This document shows, in pieces, positions 1-9,227 of a stretch of 64,000 bases of DNA (the stretch's first letter is position 1; each line of letters starts with the position of its first letter). Position numbers and translations under genes: made by a program. The notes beneath the pieces are model-generated. The model did no database searches, was not told the origin of the DNA, and saw only the letters and a program-made list of their open reading frames with translations. The DNA comes from Leptolyngbya sp. FACHB-8 (GTDB lineage: Bacteria; Cyanobacteriota; Cyanobacteriia; Elainellales; Elainellaceae): contig NZ_JACJOO010000074.1 in assembly GCF_014695575.1 (NCBI RefSeq), positions 62,001 to 126,000 on the forward strand, in the 5' to 3' direction.

Positions 1-969
1 GAGATTACTCGAGATTTCAAAGGTAACCGAATTCCTTTGTCGTTGGCCCTGGAGCAGGCGATCGCCCAAATCTCTCAGTTCCTCGACAATACAGAGCGCT
101 TCCTGGATCACAACGACCAAAATTACGCCATCATTCGTACACGGTTGCCCTTTTTACGTCAGTCAATCCTTCAGAAGAAACTAGAACCCACGATCTATGA
201 ACTTCTAGAGGTCGTCGTTAGAAATGATGTAGAGGTGCCAGCGGAATTAGCCGAGACAGTTCAGGAATTGCGTCAACGGCTCCGGTTTATTCCTCCAGAA
301 TTGCGCTCTAACATTCTGTCACTGGCCCAGCAAGCCCAATTAAAAGCAAGCAACCTGCGGGACGGTGTTCGCCAATTGCAGGCCGAGATAGAAACCTGGT
401 TTGACCGCTCGATGGATCGGGCATCGGGAGTTTATCGCCGCAATGCTAAAGGGTTTGCTATCATTCTGGGCATTTTGACAGCAATGGCCACGAATGCTGA
501 CGCGTTTCTGATGGTGGAACGCTTATCCCAAGACACAGCCATTCGGACGGCCCTCACACAAACAACCGATCAATTGATTAGCCAGCAGTTTCAACGAGAT
601 AACTTCCCCGATGCCGTGGGTGGAACAACCCCAGATATCCCAACCAATGAACCTGGCAATCCAACCGAAGTACCCACTACTGGAGAAGCTGATGCCCGTG
701 CCTTAGAGCAAAACTTGAGCAGTGTCAAAGACGCTTTGGGTGATGTATTGGGTGATATTCCGCTTCCCCTGGGCTGGAATTCTGACAATCTTAGACGCCA
801 ATTTCCAGCAGAGAGCAACCGCTTTCTCACCATACCCAAGTCACTTCTGGGTTGGCTGGTTACTGGAATTGCCATCTCTATGGGTTCGAGCTTCTGGTTT
901 GACCTGCTGGGCAAAATCGTGCGGGTACGGAACACAGGCACACCGACCAAACCCAGCTCTAGCGATTAA
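1..969 (+). CDS. Conserved membrane protein, 5' end cut off by window edge
   Basis: The frame is open from base 1, so the true start lies upstream; a TTG at 37 is not a convincing start. The visible 322 residues begin with a helical, charged region (about 1-130), then a motif WFDRSMDRASGVYRR near residues 133-147. Two hydrophobic segments follow (about 148-170 and 280-305), separated by an acidic Pro/Thr-rich loop. The DRxSGxYKR-type motif just before a membrane helix occurs in a family of bacterial membrane proteins of unknown role. Function cannot be assigned. A hairpin at 1056-1095 follows and probably ends the transcript. Confidence 0.75.
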   Translation, partial: EITRDFKGNRIPLSLALEQAIAQISQFLDNTERFLDHNDQNYAIIRTRLPFLRQSILQKKLEPTIYELLEVVVRNDVEVPAELAETVQELRQRLRFIPPELRSNILSLAQQAQLKASNLRDGVRQLQAEIETWFDRSMDRASGVYRRNAKGFAIILGILTAMATNADAFLMVERLSQDTAIRTALTQTTDQLISQQFQRDNFPDAVGGTTPDIPTNEPGNPTEVPTTGEADARALEQNLSSVKDALGDVLGDIPLPLGWNSDNLRRQFPAESNRFLTIPKSLLGWLVTGIAISMGSSFWFDLLGKIVRVRNTGTPTKPSSSD

Positions 970-1055
970 TATTGCTATTCGGCTGCAATTGAATCAGCGC
1001 TGATGCCAGACGTAGTAAGCTTTAGCAGCAATACAACGGCACAAACTCCATTAAC

Positions 1056-1095
1056 AACGATTGAGGGTGACGTTTTTGCGCCACCCTCAATCGTT
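1056..1095. terminator. Bidirectional hairpin between convergent genes
   Basis: A 14-base stem (1056-1069 with 1082-1095) with a T-containing loop lies between two convergent genes ending at 969 and 1113. There is no strong T-run on either side, so termination is inferred from position and stem strength. Confidence 0.55.
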
Positions 1096-1112
1096 TGGTT
1101 CTTTCGCTAAGA

Positions 1113-1376
1113 CTACGCTTGAACGCGCCGTTCAAATTCGGCACGGGTATCTTCGACCTGTGCGAGAGCTTGGGTATACAACTCGCTATGCTCGGCTTTG
1201 AGCCAGGCCAACAGACGGTTAATTTGAGCGTTTCGCAGTTCCAAATCGGCCTGGAAAATGGTGGCGATCGCCATGTGCTGAGCGTACTGCTCTGGATGGC
1301 CCTGAGCAACAAAACTCGCCATTAGTACAGCCAGAGCCTGCTGCTTGACGGGGTCGGGCGTGGGTGAAGTAATCAT
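1113..1376 (-). CDS. Small hypothetical protein (87 aa)
   Basis: A soluble, Ala/Glu/Gln-rich, probably all-helical protein of 87 residues with no signal peptide or membrane segment. Its ATG start lies 86 bases downstream of the end of the double-AAA ATPase gene on the same strand, so the two could be co-transcribed. No catalytic motif is visible and I do not recognise the family. HIP1 in the coding sequence and an amino-acid composition like the neighbours support a real gene. Confidence 0.6.
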   Translation of the reverse strand: MITSPTPDPVKQQALAVLMASFVAQGHPEQYAQHMAIATIFQADLELRNAQINRLLAWLKAEHSELYTQALAQVEDTRAEFERRVQA

Positions 1377-1462
1377 CGGAATTTTTGAATTGCAGAGGTT
1401 AACAGTTGAAATCCTTCTGAAGAACGCTCGCTCAGGCGGATACCATTTGCGAGTGGTCAGGA

Positions 1463-3328
1463 TTAAGCACGGTTTTTCTGAGCTTCCAATAGCTCAAACG
1501 CGTGGGCAAAGTCTTCCGTGGTGATTTGCAGGGTGCTGGGGTCCTCCTGTCCTTCCGCCCGGAAGCGACGAATGGCTTCCAGGGCAGCCTGGTTACTCAG
1601 GAGAGCCAGATCGGCACCGTTCCAACCGTCGGTCTGGGCAGCCAGAGCCGCAAGATCCACTTCGGACAAGGGGCGATCTTCGTTATGGACTTGCAGAATC
1701 GCCAGACGGCTCGGCTCGTCAGGCAAGTCAATTTTAATTTGTAGGTCGAGACGACCCGCTCGTAGTAGTGCGGCATCCAGGGCATCAGGGCGGTTCGTAG
1801 CTCCCACAAGCAGCACATTCGTGGCGTCCTGAAGCCCATCCAATTCCGTGAGAAGCTGACCGACGACGCGATCGCTCACCCCTGAATCTCCAGAGAACTT
1901 ACCCCGAGCCGGAGCCAGGGTATCAATCTCATCCACAAACACTACACAGGGCGATGCCTGACGCGCCTTTGTAAACAGTTCTCGCACAGCCTGTTCGGCA
2001 GCGCCGACCCATTTACTGAGCAGCTCGGGGCCATTCACTGCAATAAAGTTAGCTCGGGCCTGAGTGGCGATCGCCTTGGCCAATAAAGTTTTTCCGGTTC
2101 CCGGAGGCCCCCATAGCAAAATGCCGCGAGGTGCCTTTGCCCCTGTTCTCTGATACAACTCGGGGTACAACAGCGCCCCTTCAACCGACTCCTGAAGCTT
2201 CTGCTTCGCCAGTTCTAACCCACCGATGTCATCCCACTCCACCTTCGGAGCTTCAACTTCGATCGATCGCAGCACCGAGGGCTTGATTTCACGAATCGCC
2301 TGGAGAAAATCCGTCTGGTTCACCGTCATATCGTCGGGAATGGGACCGCTGAGAGATGGCACCTGACGGCGCAGGGCAGTGTAGGCGGCCTTTTGGCAAA
2401 GCGCTTTGAGGTCAGCTCCAACCATCCCGACGGCGAGGTCGGCGATCGCTCCCAACTCCACCGTTTCATCCAACGGCATGGCCCGTGTCTGAATCCGCAG
2501 AATCTCCAGACGACCATCGCGATCGGGCACGCGGAACTGCACTTCTCGATCAAAACGACCCGGACGACGTAGAGCTGGATCCAGGTGATCGGGGCGGTTG
2601 GTAGCCGCCAACACCAGAACACCATTGGTAGCAGCGAAACCATCCATCAGGCTCAGCAGCTGTGCAACGAGGCGCTTTTCGACTTCCCCTTCAACCTTGC
2701 TGCGATCAGGGGCAAGGCTGTCAATTTCGTCAATAAATACCAGACAGGGAGCTGCTTTCGAGGCCTTCTCAAAGACTCCACGTAGCTTTCCTTCAGCCTC
2801 GCCATAATACTTGCCCATCACCTCAGGGCCAACGATAGCGATGTAATTCACACCCAATTCGTCGGCCAGAGCACGAGCGGTCAAGGTTTTACCCGTTCCG
2901 GGTGGCCCAACCAGCAGAACGCCACGGGTCGGCTCCAACCCAAGTTTTTTCAATAGGTCAGGGCGTTTTAGGGGCAACTCCACTAACTCACGCAATTCCT
3001 GCAAGATTGGCCCTAAGCCGCCCACATCCTGGAGAGTGGGTGGTTCCGCAGACGGCTGGTCGTCTTCAGAGGATGTTGAGGATGTTGTAGAACCGGAGTC
3101 CTTGGGGGGTGGGGGAATAATCACCGGATCATCGGCAGTACTAGCGGGGGCATTGGGGCGAATCCGACTGGTGCCGATATTGGTAGGTCGATTCCCCTGA
3201 CGGGGAATACTACTCAGAGGGCGAGTGTTGATCTGAACATTAGTCTGGAGTTCTCCCTTCTCCGCCTTCTCTTCTAGAAGTTTTGCCAATTCCAGGAGTT
3301 GCTCAAAGCCTTTAAATAAGTCGCTCAT
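1463..3328 (-). CDS. Double-AAA ATPase of the Cdc48/VAT type
   Basis: This is an AAA+ protein-remodelling ATPase with two complete AAA modules. Counting from the ATG at 3328, Walker A GPPGTGKT occurs near residues 141-148 and 407-414. Walker B motifs (VFIDEID, VFVDEID) lie near 195-203 and 462-469, each followed by a sensor/arginine-finger region (ATNRPD). The first ~100 residues are a short helix plus a Pro/Ser/Thr-rich linker; the Cdc48 N-domain is missing. An upstream in-frame TTG at 3379 would add 17 residues but the ATG is more likely. By family knowledge such proteins form hexamers that unfold or extract substrates; the substrate here is unknown. The gene is divergent from the ArsA-like gene at 3502. 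Confidence 0.9.
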   Translation of the reverse strand: MSDLFKGFEQLLELAKLLEEKAEKGELQTNVQINTRPLSSIPRQGNRPTNIGTSRIRPNAPASTADDPVIIPPPPKDSGSTTSSTSSEDDQPSAEPPTLQDVGGLGPILQELRELVELPLKRPDLLKKLGLEPTRGVLLVGPPGTGKTLTARALADELGVNYIAIVGPEVMGKYYGEAEGKLRGVFEKASKAAPCLVFIDEIDSLAPDRSKVEGEVEKRLVAQLLSLMDGFAATNGVLVLAATNRPDHLDPALRRPGRFDREVQFRVPDRDGRLEILRIQTRAMPLDETVELGAIADLAVGMVGADLKALCQKAAYTALRRQVPSLSGPIPDDMTVNQTDFLQAIREIKPSVLRSIEVEAPKVEWDDIGGLELAKQKLQESVEGALLYPELYQRTGAKAPRGILLWGPPGTGKTLLAKAIATQARANFIAVNGPELLSKWVGAAEQAVRELFTKARQASPCVVFVDEIDTLAPARGKFSGDSGVSDRVVGQLLTELDGLQDATNVLLVGATNRPDALDAALLRAGRLDLQIKIDLPDEPSRLAILQVHNEDRPLSEVDLAALAAQTDGWNGADLALLSNQAALEAIRRFRAEGQEDPSTLQITTEDFAHAFELLEAQKNRA

Positions 3329-3501
3329 GGGTGAGTCCGGTGACAACCGTTGGGTAGTGGCTGTTGAAAAGGGGCGCAATCACTTCAGGAATGGCCCGGT
3401 AGGCTGATCTATTGAAAAGTCGCGCCCCGATTCAAAAATTGCCTAAGCCCTTCTTCGACCTAGTATTCCCCGCACCAGGAAACCATTACCTTTAAAAAAA
3501 C

Positions 3502-5523
3502 ATGGACGTTACGTTTCATCGCAACTTTTCCCCTGAAACGGATGGCAACTCTGGAATCAATAGGTTAGAAGCAACACCTCAGATGCCAATAACACTGGAG
3601 TACCCCGTGGGGCTAACGCCGTTTCATCACTTACACCTGGCAATGTTTAGCGGCAAAGGAGGCGTCGGAAAAACGACCCTCTCCTGTGGTTTTGCCCGTG
3701 CCTGGGCACAGCAATTTCCCAACGAGCGGGTCTTGCTGCTATCCACCGATCCGGCTCATTCCTTAGGGGATGTGTTGCAAATGACGGTGGAGGACAGCCC
3801 CCACCCCATGCCAAATCTGCCCAACCTACAGGTGCGCGCGCTTGACGCTCAACGCCTTCTAGCCGACTTCAAGAATCGGTACGGCAAGGTTTTGGAACTA
3901 CTCGTGGAGCGGGGTAGTTTTGTTCAAGGGGAAGACCTTAGCCCGGTGTGGGATTTGAGCTGGCCAGGGCTCGATGAATTGATGGGCATTTTGGAGATTC
4001 AGCGCATTCTGAGAGATCAAGAAGCGGATCGGGTCGTGGTGGATATGGCCCCCAGCGGCCACACCCTTAACCTGTTCGGACTCATGGACTTTCTAGATGA
4101 GTTTTTGAAAGCGCTGGATCTATTCCAGGAAAAGCATCGCGTCATCAGTGAAAGCTTTGGGGGCCGTCATCAGCGAGATGAAGCGGATGACTTCCTGATC
4201 GAGATGCAGGAAGACCTGCGGACTGGGCGCGAGTTGCTGCAGAATAGCGATCGCACCGCTTGCCTCATCGTCGCTATCCCAGAACCCATGAGCTGGTGCG
4301 AAACTCACCGCTTCCTGGATGCCCTATTAACCCTGAACATTCCCGTCGGTGGCATCTTTCTCAATCACTGGCTTCCCGCTGATTCTGCTGTAGACCGTCG
4401 AGTAGAACAGCAACATTTATTGGAAAAGTTCCGGGCGATCGCTCCCAGTCCCCTCTTCTGCATCCCTCAGCAAAACAACGAACCTGTCGGAGCCGAAGGG
4501 TTGGATCGGCTAATGGCTCAACTGGTTACAGCCCCTGACAGCGTGGGAGAAGTTACACCGGAACAACGTTCCTTCCAGCTTCCGCCCATCTATGCCCCGG
4601 GCTTTGAGGATTTTGTAACAGCGGGACGGCGGTTGGTCATTGTCGGGGGCAAGGGGGGTGTCGGGAAAACGACCGTATCGGCAGCGATCGCCTGGGGCTT
4701 GGCAGCCCGTCATCCTGATCAATCCGTTCGCATTATCTCCATTGACCCGGCTCATTCCCTGGGTGATGCCTACGGTACGCTGTTGCAACATGAAGCCACC
4801 GCTATTACAGCAAACTTGAGTGGCCAGGAAGTGGACGCCGAGAAAATTCTCCAGCAGTTCCGCGAAGATTACCTTTGGGAATTGGCAGAAATGATGAGCG
4901 GTGAGACTGGAAGCGATGACTTGCGAGTAGCCTATGGGCCAGAAGCCTGGAAGAAAATTGTCTCTCAGGCACTTCCTGGCATTGATGAGATGCTGGCTTT
5001 AATTACAGTCATGGAATTACTGGAAAGCGGGGAACAGCAGCTCATTGTGCTGGATACAGCTCCCACAGGGCACCTGCTTCGCTTCCTGGAAATGCCGACC
5101 GCTCTGGGAGACTGGCTCGCCTGGATCTTCAAACTCTGGTTGAAATATCAAGATGTTGCGGGCCGTGTCGAGCTGATGGGCCGTCTCCGCACCCTACGAA
5201 AGCGTGTGATGGATGCGCAGAAAAAGCTGAAGGATCCAGCCTATACAGAGTTTATTGGTGTGGTGCAGGCACAATCACCCATTCTGGCGGAAGCAGAGCG
5301 GTTGACGCAGTCGTTGAAAGAGATGGCGATCGCCCAACGCTACATCGTCCATAATCGCTACGAAGTCGGCTATGAAATTCCGGCAGAACAGTTTTGCCAG
5401 CAATCCATCGTACGCTTGGCCCAACTTCCCCGCCTGATTCCTGCTGGCAATGGTTATGCCGATGCACCTCTAGGGCAGGTGCAAATCGCGGCCTCACTTT
5501 TATTTAACCTCAGTTCGGGTTAA
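3502..5523 (+). CDS. Tandem ArsA/GET3-like ATPase
   Basis: The protein has two fused ArsA-type P-loop ATPase halves. The signature GKGGVGKTT occurs near residues 51-59 and again near 383-391. Each half also has the ArsA signal STDPAHSLGD / SIDPAHSLGD and a D-A/T-P-x-GH switch motif (VVDMAPSGHT, VLDTAPTGHL). Tandem halves match the bacterial ArsA layout, but no arsB, arsR or arsD gene is nearby and no Cys metalloid site is obvious. A role in arsenite export or in tail-anchored-type protein targeting cannot be decided. ATG 3502 is used; ATG 3583 is an alternative. The last codons (Asn-Leu-Ser-Ser-Gly-stop) lie inside the repeat that begins at 5504. Confidence 0.9.
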   Translation: MDVTFHRNFSPETDGNSGINRLEATPQMPITLEYPVGLTPFHHLHLAMFSGKGGVGKTTLSCGFARAWAQQFPNERVLLLSTDPAHSLGDVLQMTVEDSPHPMPNLPNLQVRALDAQRLLADFKNRYGKVLELLVERGSFVQGEDLSPVWDLSWPGLDELMGILEIQRILRDQEADRVVVDMAPSGHTLNLFGLMDFLDEFLKALDLFQEKHRVISESFGGRHQRDEADDFLIEMQEDLRTGRELLQNSDRTACLIVAIPEPMSWCETHRFLDALLTLNIPVGGIFLNHWLPADSAVDRRVEQQHLLEKFRAIAPSPLFCIPQQNNEPVGAEGLDRLMAQLVTAPDSVGEVTPEQRSFQLPPIYAPGFEDFVTAGRRLVIVGGKGGVGKTTVSAAIAWGLAARHPDQSVRIISIDPAHSLGDAYGTLLQHEATAITANLSGQEVDAEKILQQFREDYLWELAEMMSGETGSDDLRVAYGPEAWKKIVSQALPGIDEMLALITVMELLESGEQQLIVLDTAPTGHLLRFLEMPTALGDWLAWIFKLWLKYQDVAGRVELMGRLRTLRKRVMDAQKKLKDPAYTEFIGVVQAQSPILAEAERLTQSLKEMAIAQRYIVHNRYEVGYEIPAEQFCQQSIVRLAQLPRLIPAGNGYADAPLGQVQIAASLLFNLSSG

Positions 5524-5634
5524 GGGCTTTTTCGAGTGCCGCGCGACGCGCGGCACTCGAAAAAGCTTATTGTTGCGTGCGCTTAGCGCACGCAACAATA
5601 AGCTTTTGGGCTTATCCCGAACTGAGTTTGTTTA
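5504..5634. repeat. Family A double-hairpin repeat, copy A1
   Basis: Two side-by-side perfect hairpins, one with tip GTGCCGCGC-gac-GCGCGGCAC and one with GCGTGCGC-tta-GCGCACGC, are enclosed by imperfect terminal inverted repeats. The left end carries CAGTTCGGGTTAAGGGC and the right end its near complement GGGCTTATCCCGAACTGAG. Related copies lie at 26585-26721 (opposite orientation), 35003-35132 and, diverged, 19421-19556. The element overlaps the ArsA-like 3' end and provides its stop codon. Confidence 0.9.
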
Positions 5635-6055
5635 ATTGACAGGACTGATATGATTTGACAGCAAGTTATGAGGTCTTGACGTAAATACAGCGGTAGATTC
5701 CAATGCTGGTTATTCTCGAGAGCTGGTGTTAATGCCATTCGAGGCTTGGAAAGCCTATTTCCACGGCCTTTCATTGAAGTATTTGTGAATCTCAACCCAT
5801 GGGTCAGCAATCTCTTCTAAATAGGGGGGATTATAATGAAGAGATGAACATCGTGGATCTCCCCATGCGCGCTCGCGTAGTAGGGGTTATTATCACAGTA
5901 CTTTGGCAATAGAAAACTGGCTTTTGCCGCTATGAGTTCATCAAATACTTGATGGCTCATGGCATTAGAGAAGTTCGGTTAAGGGCTCCGCTGTTGTCAC
6001 TGACCCAGAGGGACACCATCTTCCACATCCATTCGTAGAGTTCTGGTTATCTGTT
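5635..6055. other. Intergenic, nothing recognised
   Basis: About 420 bases lie between the A1 repeat and the next gene. Base composition is AT-richer than the genes. Only short unsupported frames occur on both strands, and no RNA gene was recognised. A promoter for the 6056-7042 gene pair is presumably here. Confidence 0.5.
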
Positions 6056-6277
6056 ATGCTTCATGCAGAGCGCTTTGAGGATCATCGGGGGCAATCGGTT
6101 AGCACGCCTGAAGTCAAACGAGCTTCTCTCAGTTCCCTTACCCCCAGTCCCAGTGAAGCGGCTGATCTCGAAGCACTCCTAGCTGAGAATTTGAGCCCTA
6201 ATAAGCGCGCTGTTGTCCAAGCCCTCATCCACACGTGGGAAGCCAATCGCAAGGTACGACTGGAGCATACAGGTTAA
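6056..6277 (+). CDS. Small hypothetical protein preceding pentapeptide gene
   Basis: A 73-residue soluble protein, Ser/Glu/Ala-rich, ends three bases before the GTG start of the pentapeptide-repeat gene, which is typical of translational coupling in an operon. There is no domain, signal peptide or membrane segment. The C-terminal half (NKRAVVQALIHTWEANRKVR) is a plausible amphipathic helix. Function is unknown; reality rests mainly on the tight spacing. Confidence 0.5.
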   Translation: MLHAERFEDHRGQSVSTPEVKRASLSSLTPSPSEAADLEALLAENLSPNKRAVVQALIHTWEANRKVRLEHTG

Positions 6278-6280
6278 GAT

Positions 6281-7042
6281 GTGTCCGATGAATCACCTTC
6301 TTTAAGGAGACTGATCGAGCTCATTCAGAAAAAGCTTGGTTCCGACACAGATCCGTCTTCCTTAGAGTTAATTGATCTCATTAAGAAGGTCGTCCTGGCA
6401 GACACGGACGATTTTTTAGAATTAACGCGGTTGGCTGGCCTCAGCCCCCTCGAAAGCTATGCAGGCCAAAATCTTGTCGGTGTCAATTTAGATGACGCAG
6501 ATCTCGCTAACGCCGATTTTTCCCGAGCAATCCTCATCCGTTCCAGTTTTTGTAGAGCCGAGTTAAGTAGTGCCAACTTAAATAAGGCTAATCTCACCAG
6601 TGCAGCCTTTGCTCAAGCACGTCTGATCAGCGCCACCTTAATGGATAGCAACTTGACCAACGCGGTCTTCAGTGGCGCAGACCTGACAAATGCCAAGCTC
6701 AATCAGTCCGTTCTAAAAATGGCAGATTTGAGTGACACGCATTGCATCTGTGCAGAAATACGGTTCGCTGATCTGACAGGGGCTACCCTTTGCCGTGCTC
6801 GCCTAGAAGAGGCCAATTTATCATCCACCAACTTCCGCCGTGCCAACCTAACCCGCGCAAATCTTCAAGGAGCCAATCTATTCGGGGCAGATTTTTCCAG
6901 CACGCTGCTTTACCGAGTAAATTTTAATGACACTAACTTAGATGGCGTCAAGGTTGAAGGAGCCCACTTCAGCGCTAACCCTGGCATTAACCGCGAGATA
7001 CGCCGCGATCTGATCCGCCGGGGGGCAATCTTTGAGGATTGA
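6281..7042 (+). CDS. Pentapeptide-repeat protein
   Basis: 253 residues from a GTG start. An N-terminal helical region (about 1-60, Leu/Ile/Asp-rich) is followed by a run of A(D/N)Lxx-type pentapeptides from about residue 65 to 230, for example ADLAN, ANLNK, ADLTN and ANLTR. By family knowledge these fold as a right-handed quadrilateral beta-helix. Biochemical roles are mostly unknown, though a few members mimic DNA and protect gyrase. There is no signal peptide, so it is probably cytosolic. The C-terminal tail (REIRRDLIRRGAIFED) is basic and non-repetitive. It is probably co-transcribed with the small gene ending at 6277. Confidence 0.9.
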   Translation: MSDESPSLRRLIELIQKKLGSDTDPSSLELIDLIKKVVLADTDDFLELTRLAGLSPLESYAGQNLVGVNLDDADLANADFSRAILIRSSFCRAELSSANLNKANLTSAAFAQARLISATLMDSNLTNAVFSGADLTNAKLNQSVLKMADLSDTHCICAEIRFADLTGATLCRARLEEANLSSTNFRRANLTRANLQGANLFGADFSSTLLYRVNFNDTNLDGVKVEGAHFSANPGINREIRRDLIRRGAIFED

Positions 7043-7141
7043 TATTCGATGGAGGGGGCTTCACACGCTTTACATTGCATCGAGGTTCAACTGCTGGTTA
7101 TATAGCGCTACCATCCATGTGTGAACCACGAGAGCGCTATT

Positions 7142-7238
7142 AGAGCGCTTTTCAAGCGCTTACAATCTGGTTGTTTTTGTGAGAGCCGCGCGGCTCTCAC
7201 AAAAACAACCGTGGCTGATTCAAGCACAAGGCACTGTA
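7142..7238. repeat. Family C hairpin repeat, copy C3
   Basis: The inner palindrome GTTTTTGTGAGAGCCGCGC and its complement meet with no loop here; other copies have a 3-base loop. It is flanked by AGCGCTTTTCAAGCGCTTA on the left and GTGGCTGATTCAAGC on the right. It matches copies at 56908-57015 and 61880-61990. It directly abuts the family D element at 7241. Confidence 0.85.
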
Positions 7239-7240
7239 AA

Positions 7241-7348
7241 TTAAGGAGATTTCCAACAATGAAATTACCCCCAGGATGTTGGTGCTTTGCCCGCTTCGCG
7301 GGCAAAGCACCAACATCCTGGGTAGATTCTTATGCAGAAACCTCCTAA
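7241..7348. repeat. Family D hairpin repeat, copy D1
   Basis: About 108 bases with imperfect terminal inverted repeats (TTAAGGAGATTTCC at the left, GCAGAAACCTCCTAA at the right). The perfect 25-base stem 7270-7294/7298-7322 is closed by the triloop TTC framed GC-TTC-GC. The right end contains the stop codon of the GvpF/L gene. An almost identical copy lies inverted at 59405-59511. A copy with the same ends but a different core lies at 18209-18315. Confidence 0.9.
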
Positions 7349-8049
7349 ACAAAGTGGTAGGGAGGCAACGGAGCATCTAGCATGACTTCCCAAAGCGGGC
7401 AGAGGGCTTGCCATTGCTCCAGATAGCCTTGAGGGCTTTGGGGCGGCTCAGCTAAGCCGTTCCCCCGACTGAAGTCTGCCAGGAAGTAGAGCCGTTCCAT
7501 CCCATCACGGGGCTCAGCCGTAAAGAGATGGGGATAAATTTGGGCGATCGCCTCCCGCAACACATCCCGCTGCTGCTGCCGCTGCTGTTGCTGCTCGAAC
7601 TGTTCTTGAAACTGGCGTTTTTTCGCTAAGAAATACGCCTTTCCACCTGCTTCCGCAGGAATCGCGGAGGCAGAAGCTACAACAGGTTTCAGGCGCACCG
7701 TATATTCAGCTTTCCCTTTGACTTTCGCCAGTTTTGCAAGATATGCATCGGCATTATCTTGCAGATGGTTCTCCAGGTCGGTCTGAGAGCGAAAGCAGGT
7801 ACCAAAGCGTAAGGGTAATAAATCCGTTTGCTCAAACGCTTCGCGGATCACCTGGTCATGATGCAACACTGCCCGCATTAGTCGAGCATCGTCAGATTGC
7901 AACGTCTCAATGTCCAGGCCTACTTCTACTAAAGCATCCAGGGAACCAACAGGAATACGCTGCAGCGCTCCTGCAATACCCTCAGGCAGCACCAGCATCG
8001 CGTCAGGTGGCAACAAGGCATAGGTATAGGTGGTTTGAAGAGATGCCAT
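7345..8049 (-). CDS. GvpF/GvpL-family gas vesicle protein
   Basis: The protein has the GvpL/GvpF family pattern: an N-terminal YTYALLPP strand, GIAGALQRIPVGSLDALV, the conserved H-D-Q-V-I-x-E-A-F helix followed by LLPLRFGTCF, and a long Gln/Arg-rich coil near residues 145-165. GvpF/L proteins are minor gas vesicle components that act at the start of assembly with GvpA. No other gvp gene is in the window, so this is an isolated copy. The ATG at 8049 is chosen (235 aa); an upstream ATG at 8076 adds nine residues. The stop codon is inside the D1 repeat. Confidence 0.85.
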   Translation of the reverse strand: MASLQTTYTYALLPPDAMLVLPEGIAGALQRIPVGSLDALVEVGLDIETLQSDDARLMRAVLHHDQVIREAFEQTDLLPLRFGTCFRSQTDLENHLQDNADAYLAKLAKVKGKAEYTVRLKPVVASASAIPAEAGGKAYFLAKKRQFQEQFEQQQQRQQQRDVLREAIAQIYPHLFTAEPRDGMERLYFLADFSRGNGLAEPPQSPQGYLEQWQALCPLWEVMLDAPLPPYHFV

Positions 8050-8199
8050 GTGACTATGCTCATAACAAACGGCCATACCTGGATGCCTCTAGATATGACC
8101 GTTTGGGTCAATTTGCAATTAAACGCTGGCGATCGCCTCAGCACAGGCTTTGCCAGAATCGATAATTAAAGGTTTTCACCCCCAACTATCAATATGTCG

Positions 8200-8871
8200 C
8201 TACCGCATAGTTACCCCAGTATTAGCATGGCTGGAAGAACCATTTTGCGAGGCTTTGGCCGCACCATTCTTGTGGCCATTGGAGCTACTAGTATTACGGG
8301 GCTGAATCACCCCATAGCCACCGTGGTTACGCTCATAGATAACGTTAATTTCCCCAGTTTCGATGTTACGGAATGCATAGAAGTCATGATCTACGAGTTC
8401 TAGCTGTTCAAGGGCCTGGGCAACCGTCATTGGAGGCATGGCGAAGTACTTGGTGCGAACCACCTCAGGAGGTAACTCTGGGGTGCGATTCTGGAGCAGT
8501 TCTTCGACATCCGCTGCATCTGTAGTTACAGGCGTACTATCCAGAGCTTCGGAGGTTTTTAGTGGGGTGCGGGCGTTTCGTTTTTCCTTAAATTTACGAA
8601 GTTGTCGGCTGATTTTATCAGCGACCAGATCAATACTGGCATAGAGACTCTCACTACTTTCTTCAGCCCGCACTACTGTTCCGTTCGCGTAAATCGTAAC
8701 TTCAGCAGTCTGCTTAGGGCTTATCCGAGGGTTACGGGCAACCGACAGATGGACATCCACTTCCGTCGTCAATGTATGAAAATGTTGCACAGCTTTCTCA
8801 ATCTTTTGTTGGACGTAGTCGCGGATTGAGTCGGTAATTTCGATGTTTTTTCCCTGGATAACAAGCTTCAT
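8200..8871 (-). CDS. hpf: Ribosome hibernation factor, long form (LrtA)
   Basis: 223 residues. The N-terminal domain (1-100, [20 protein letters not shown]) is the ribosomal S30AE/YfiA beta-alpha fold. A linker follows, and the C-terminal domain (about 130-190, [19 protein letters not shown]) is the dimerisation part of long HPF. By family knowledge it pairs 70S ribosomes into inactive 100S particles in darkness or starvation; cyanobacterial lrtA is a light-repressed transcript. A strong ribosome binding site (GGAGGAG) lies six bases before the ATG. The divergent 356-base gap to lipB fits a long regulated leader. Confidence 0.95.
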   Translation of the reverse strand: MKLVIQGKNIEITDSIRDYVQQKIEKAVQHFHTLTTEVDVHLSVARNPRISPKQTAEVTIYANGTVVRAEESSESLYASIDLVADKISRQLRKFKEKRNARTPLKTSEALDSTPVTTDAADVEELLQNRTPELPPEVVRTKYFAMPPMTVAQALEQLELVDHDFYAFRNIETGEINVIYERNHGGYGVIQPRNTSSSNGHKNGAAKASQNGSSSHANTGVTMR

Positions 8872-9227
8872 ATAGCTCCTCCATAAACGGTGGATCTACA
8901 TTCACCCTAGCACCTTGTATTGTGGAGAACTAAGTCGTTAAAAATGTTTTGCATCCCTTGATAATTCTTGATTTGACAGCCGGGATCACTCGGTTGCCAA
9001 ACGGATAGGTCTTCCACATATGTGGGTAGGAAATAGGTAAAACCCACAGCACGGTTATAGCTATCCTAGATATAGTGCCCCCACATAAATGCTAAGAAAC
9101 GTACGGACAAGAAACGATATCCTAATCTTGATAAGCAACATCAGCGAATCTATTATCTCTTTTACCTAAAGAAATTGTTAAATTCTCTGTTTTCACGCTT
9201 TTAACAGTCCCTTTTTCTCTGAGGTTT
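8872..9227. promoter_or_regulatory. Divergent promoter/leader region hpf-lipB
   Basis: 356 bases between divergent hpf and lipB. It is AT-rich with several TATAAT-like sites, and no open frame or hairpin repeat is visible. It must hold both promoters and the hpf 5' leader; lrtA leaders are known to be long and to affect mRNA stability. No specific operator was identified. Confidence 0.5.

Noticed and set aside
7121-7348. Plus-strand frame running through the C3 and D1 repeats
   Set aside because: It is entirely repeat palindrome sequence with no conserved protein pattern.
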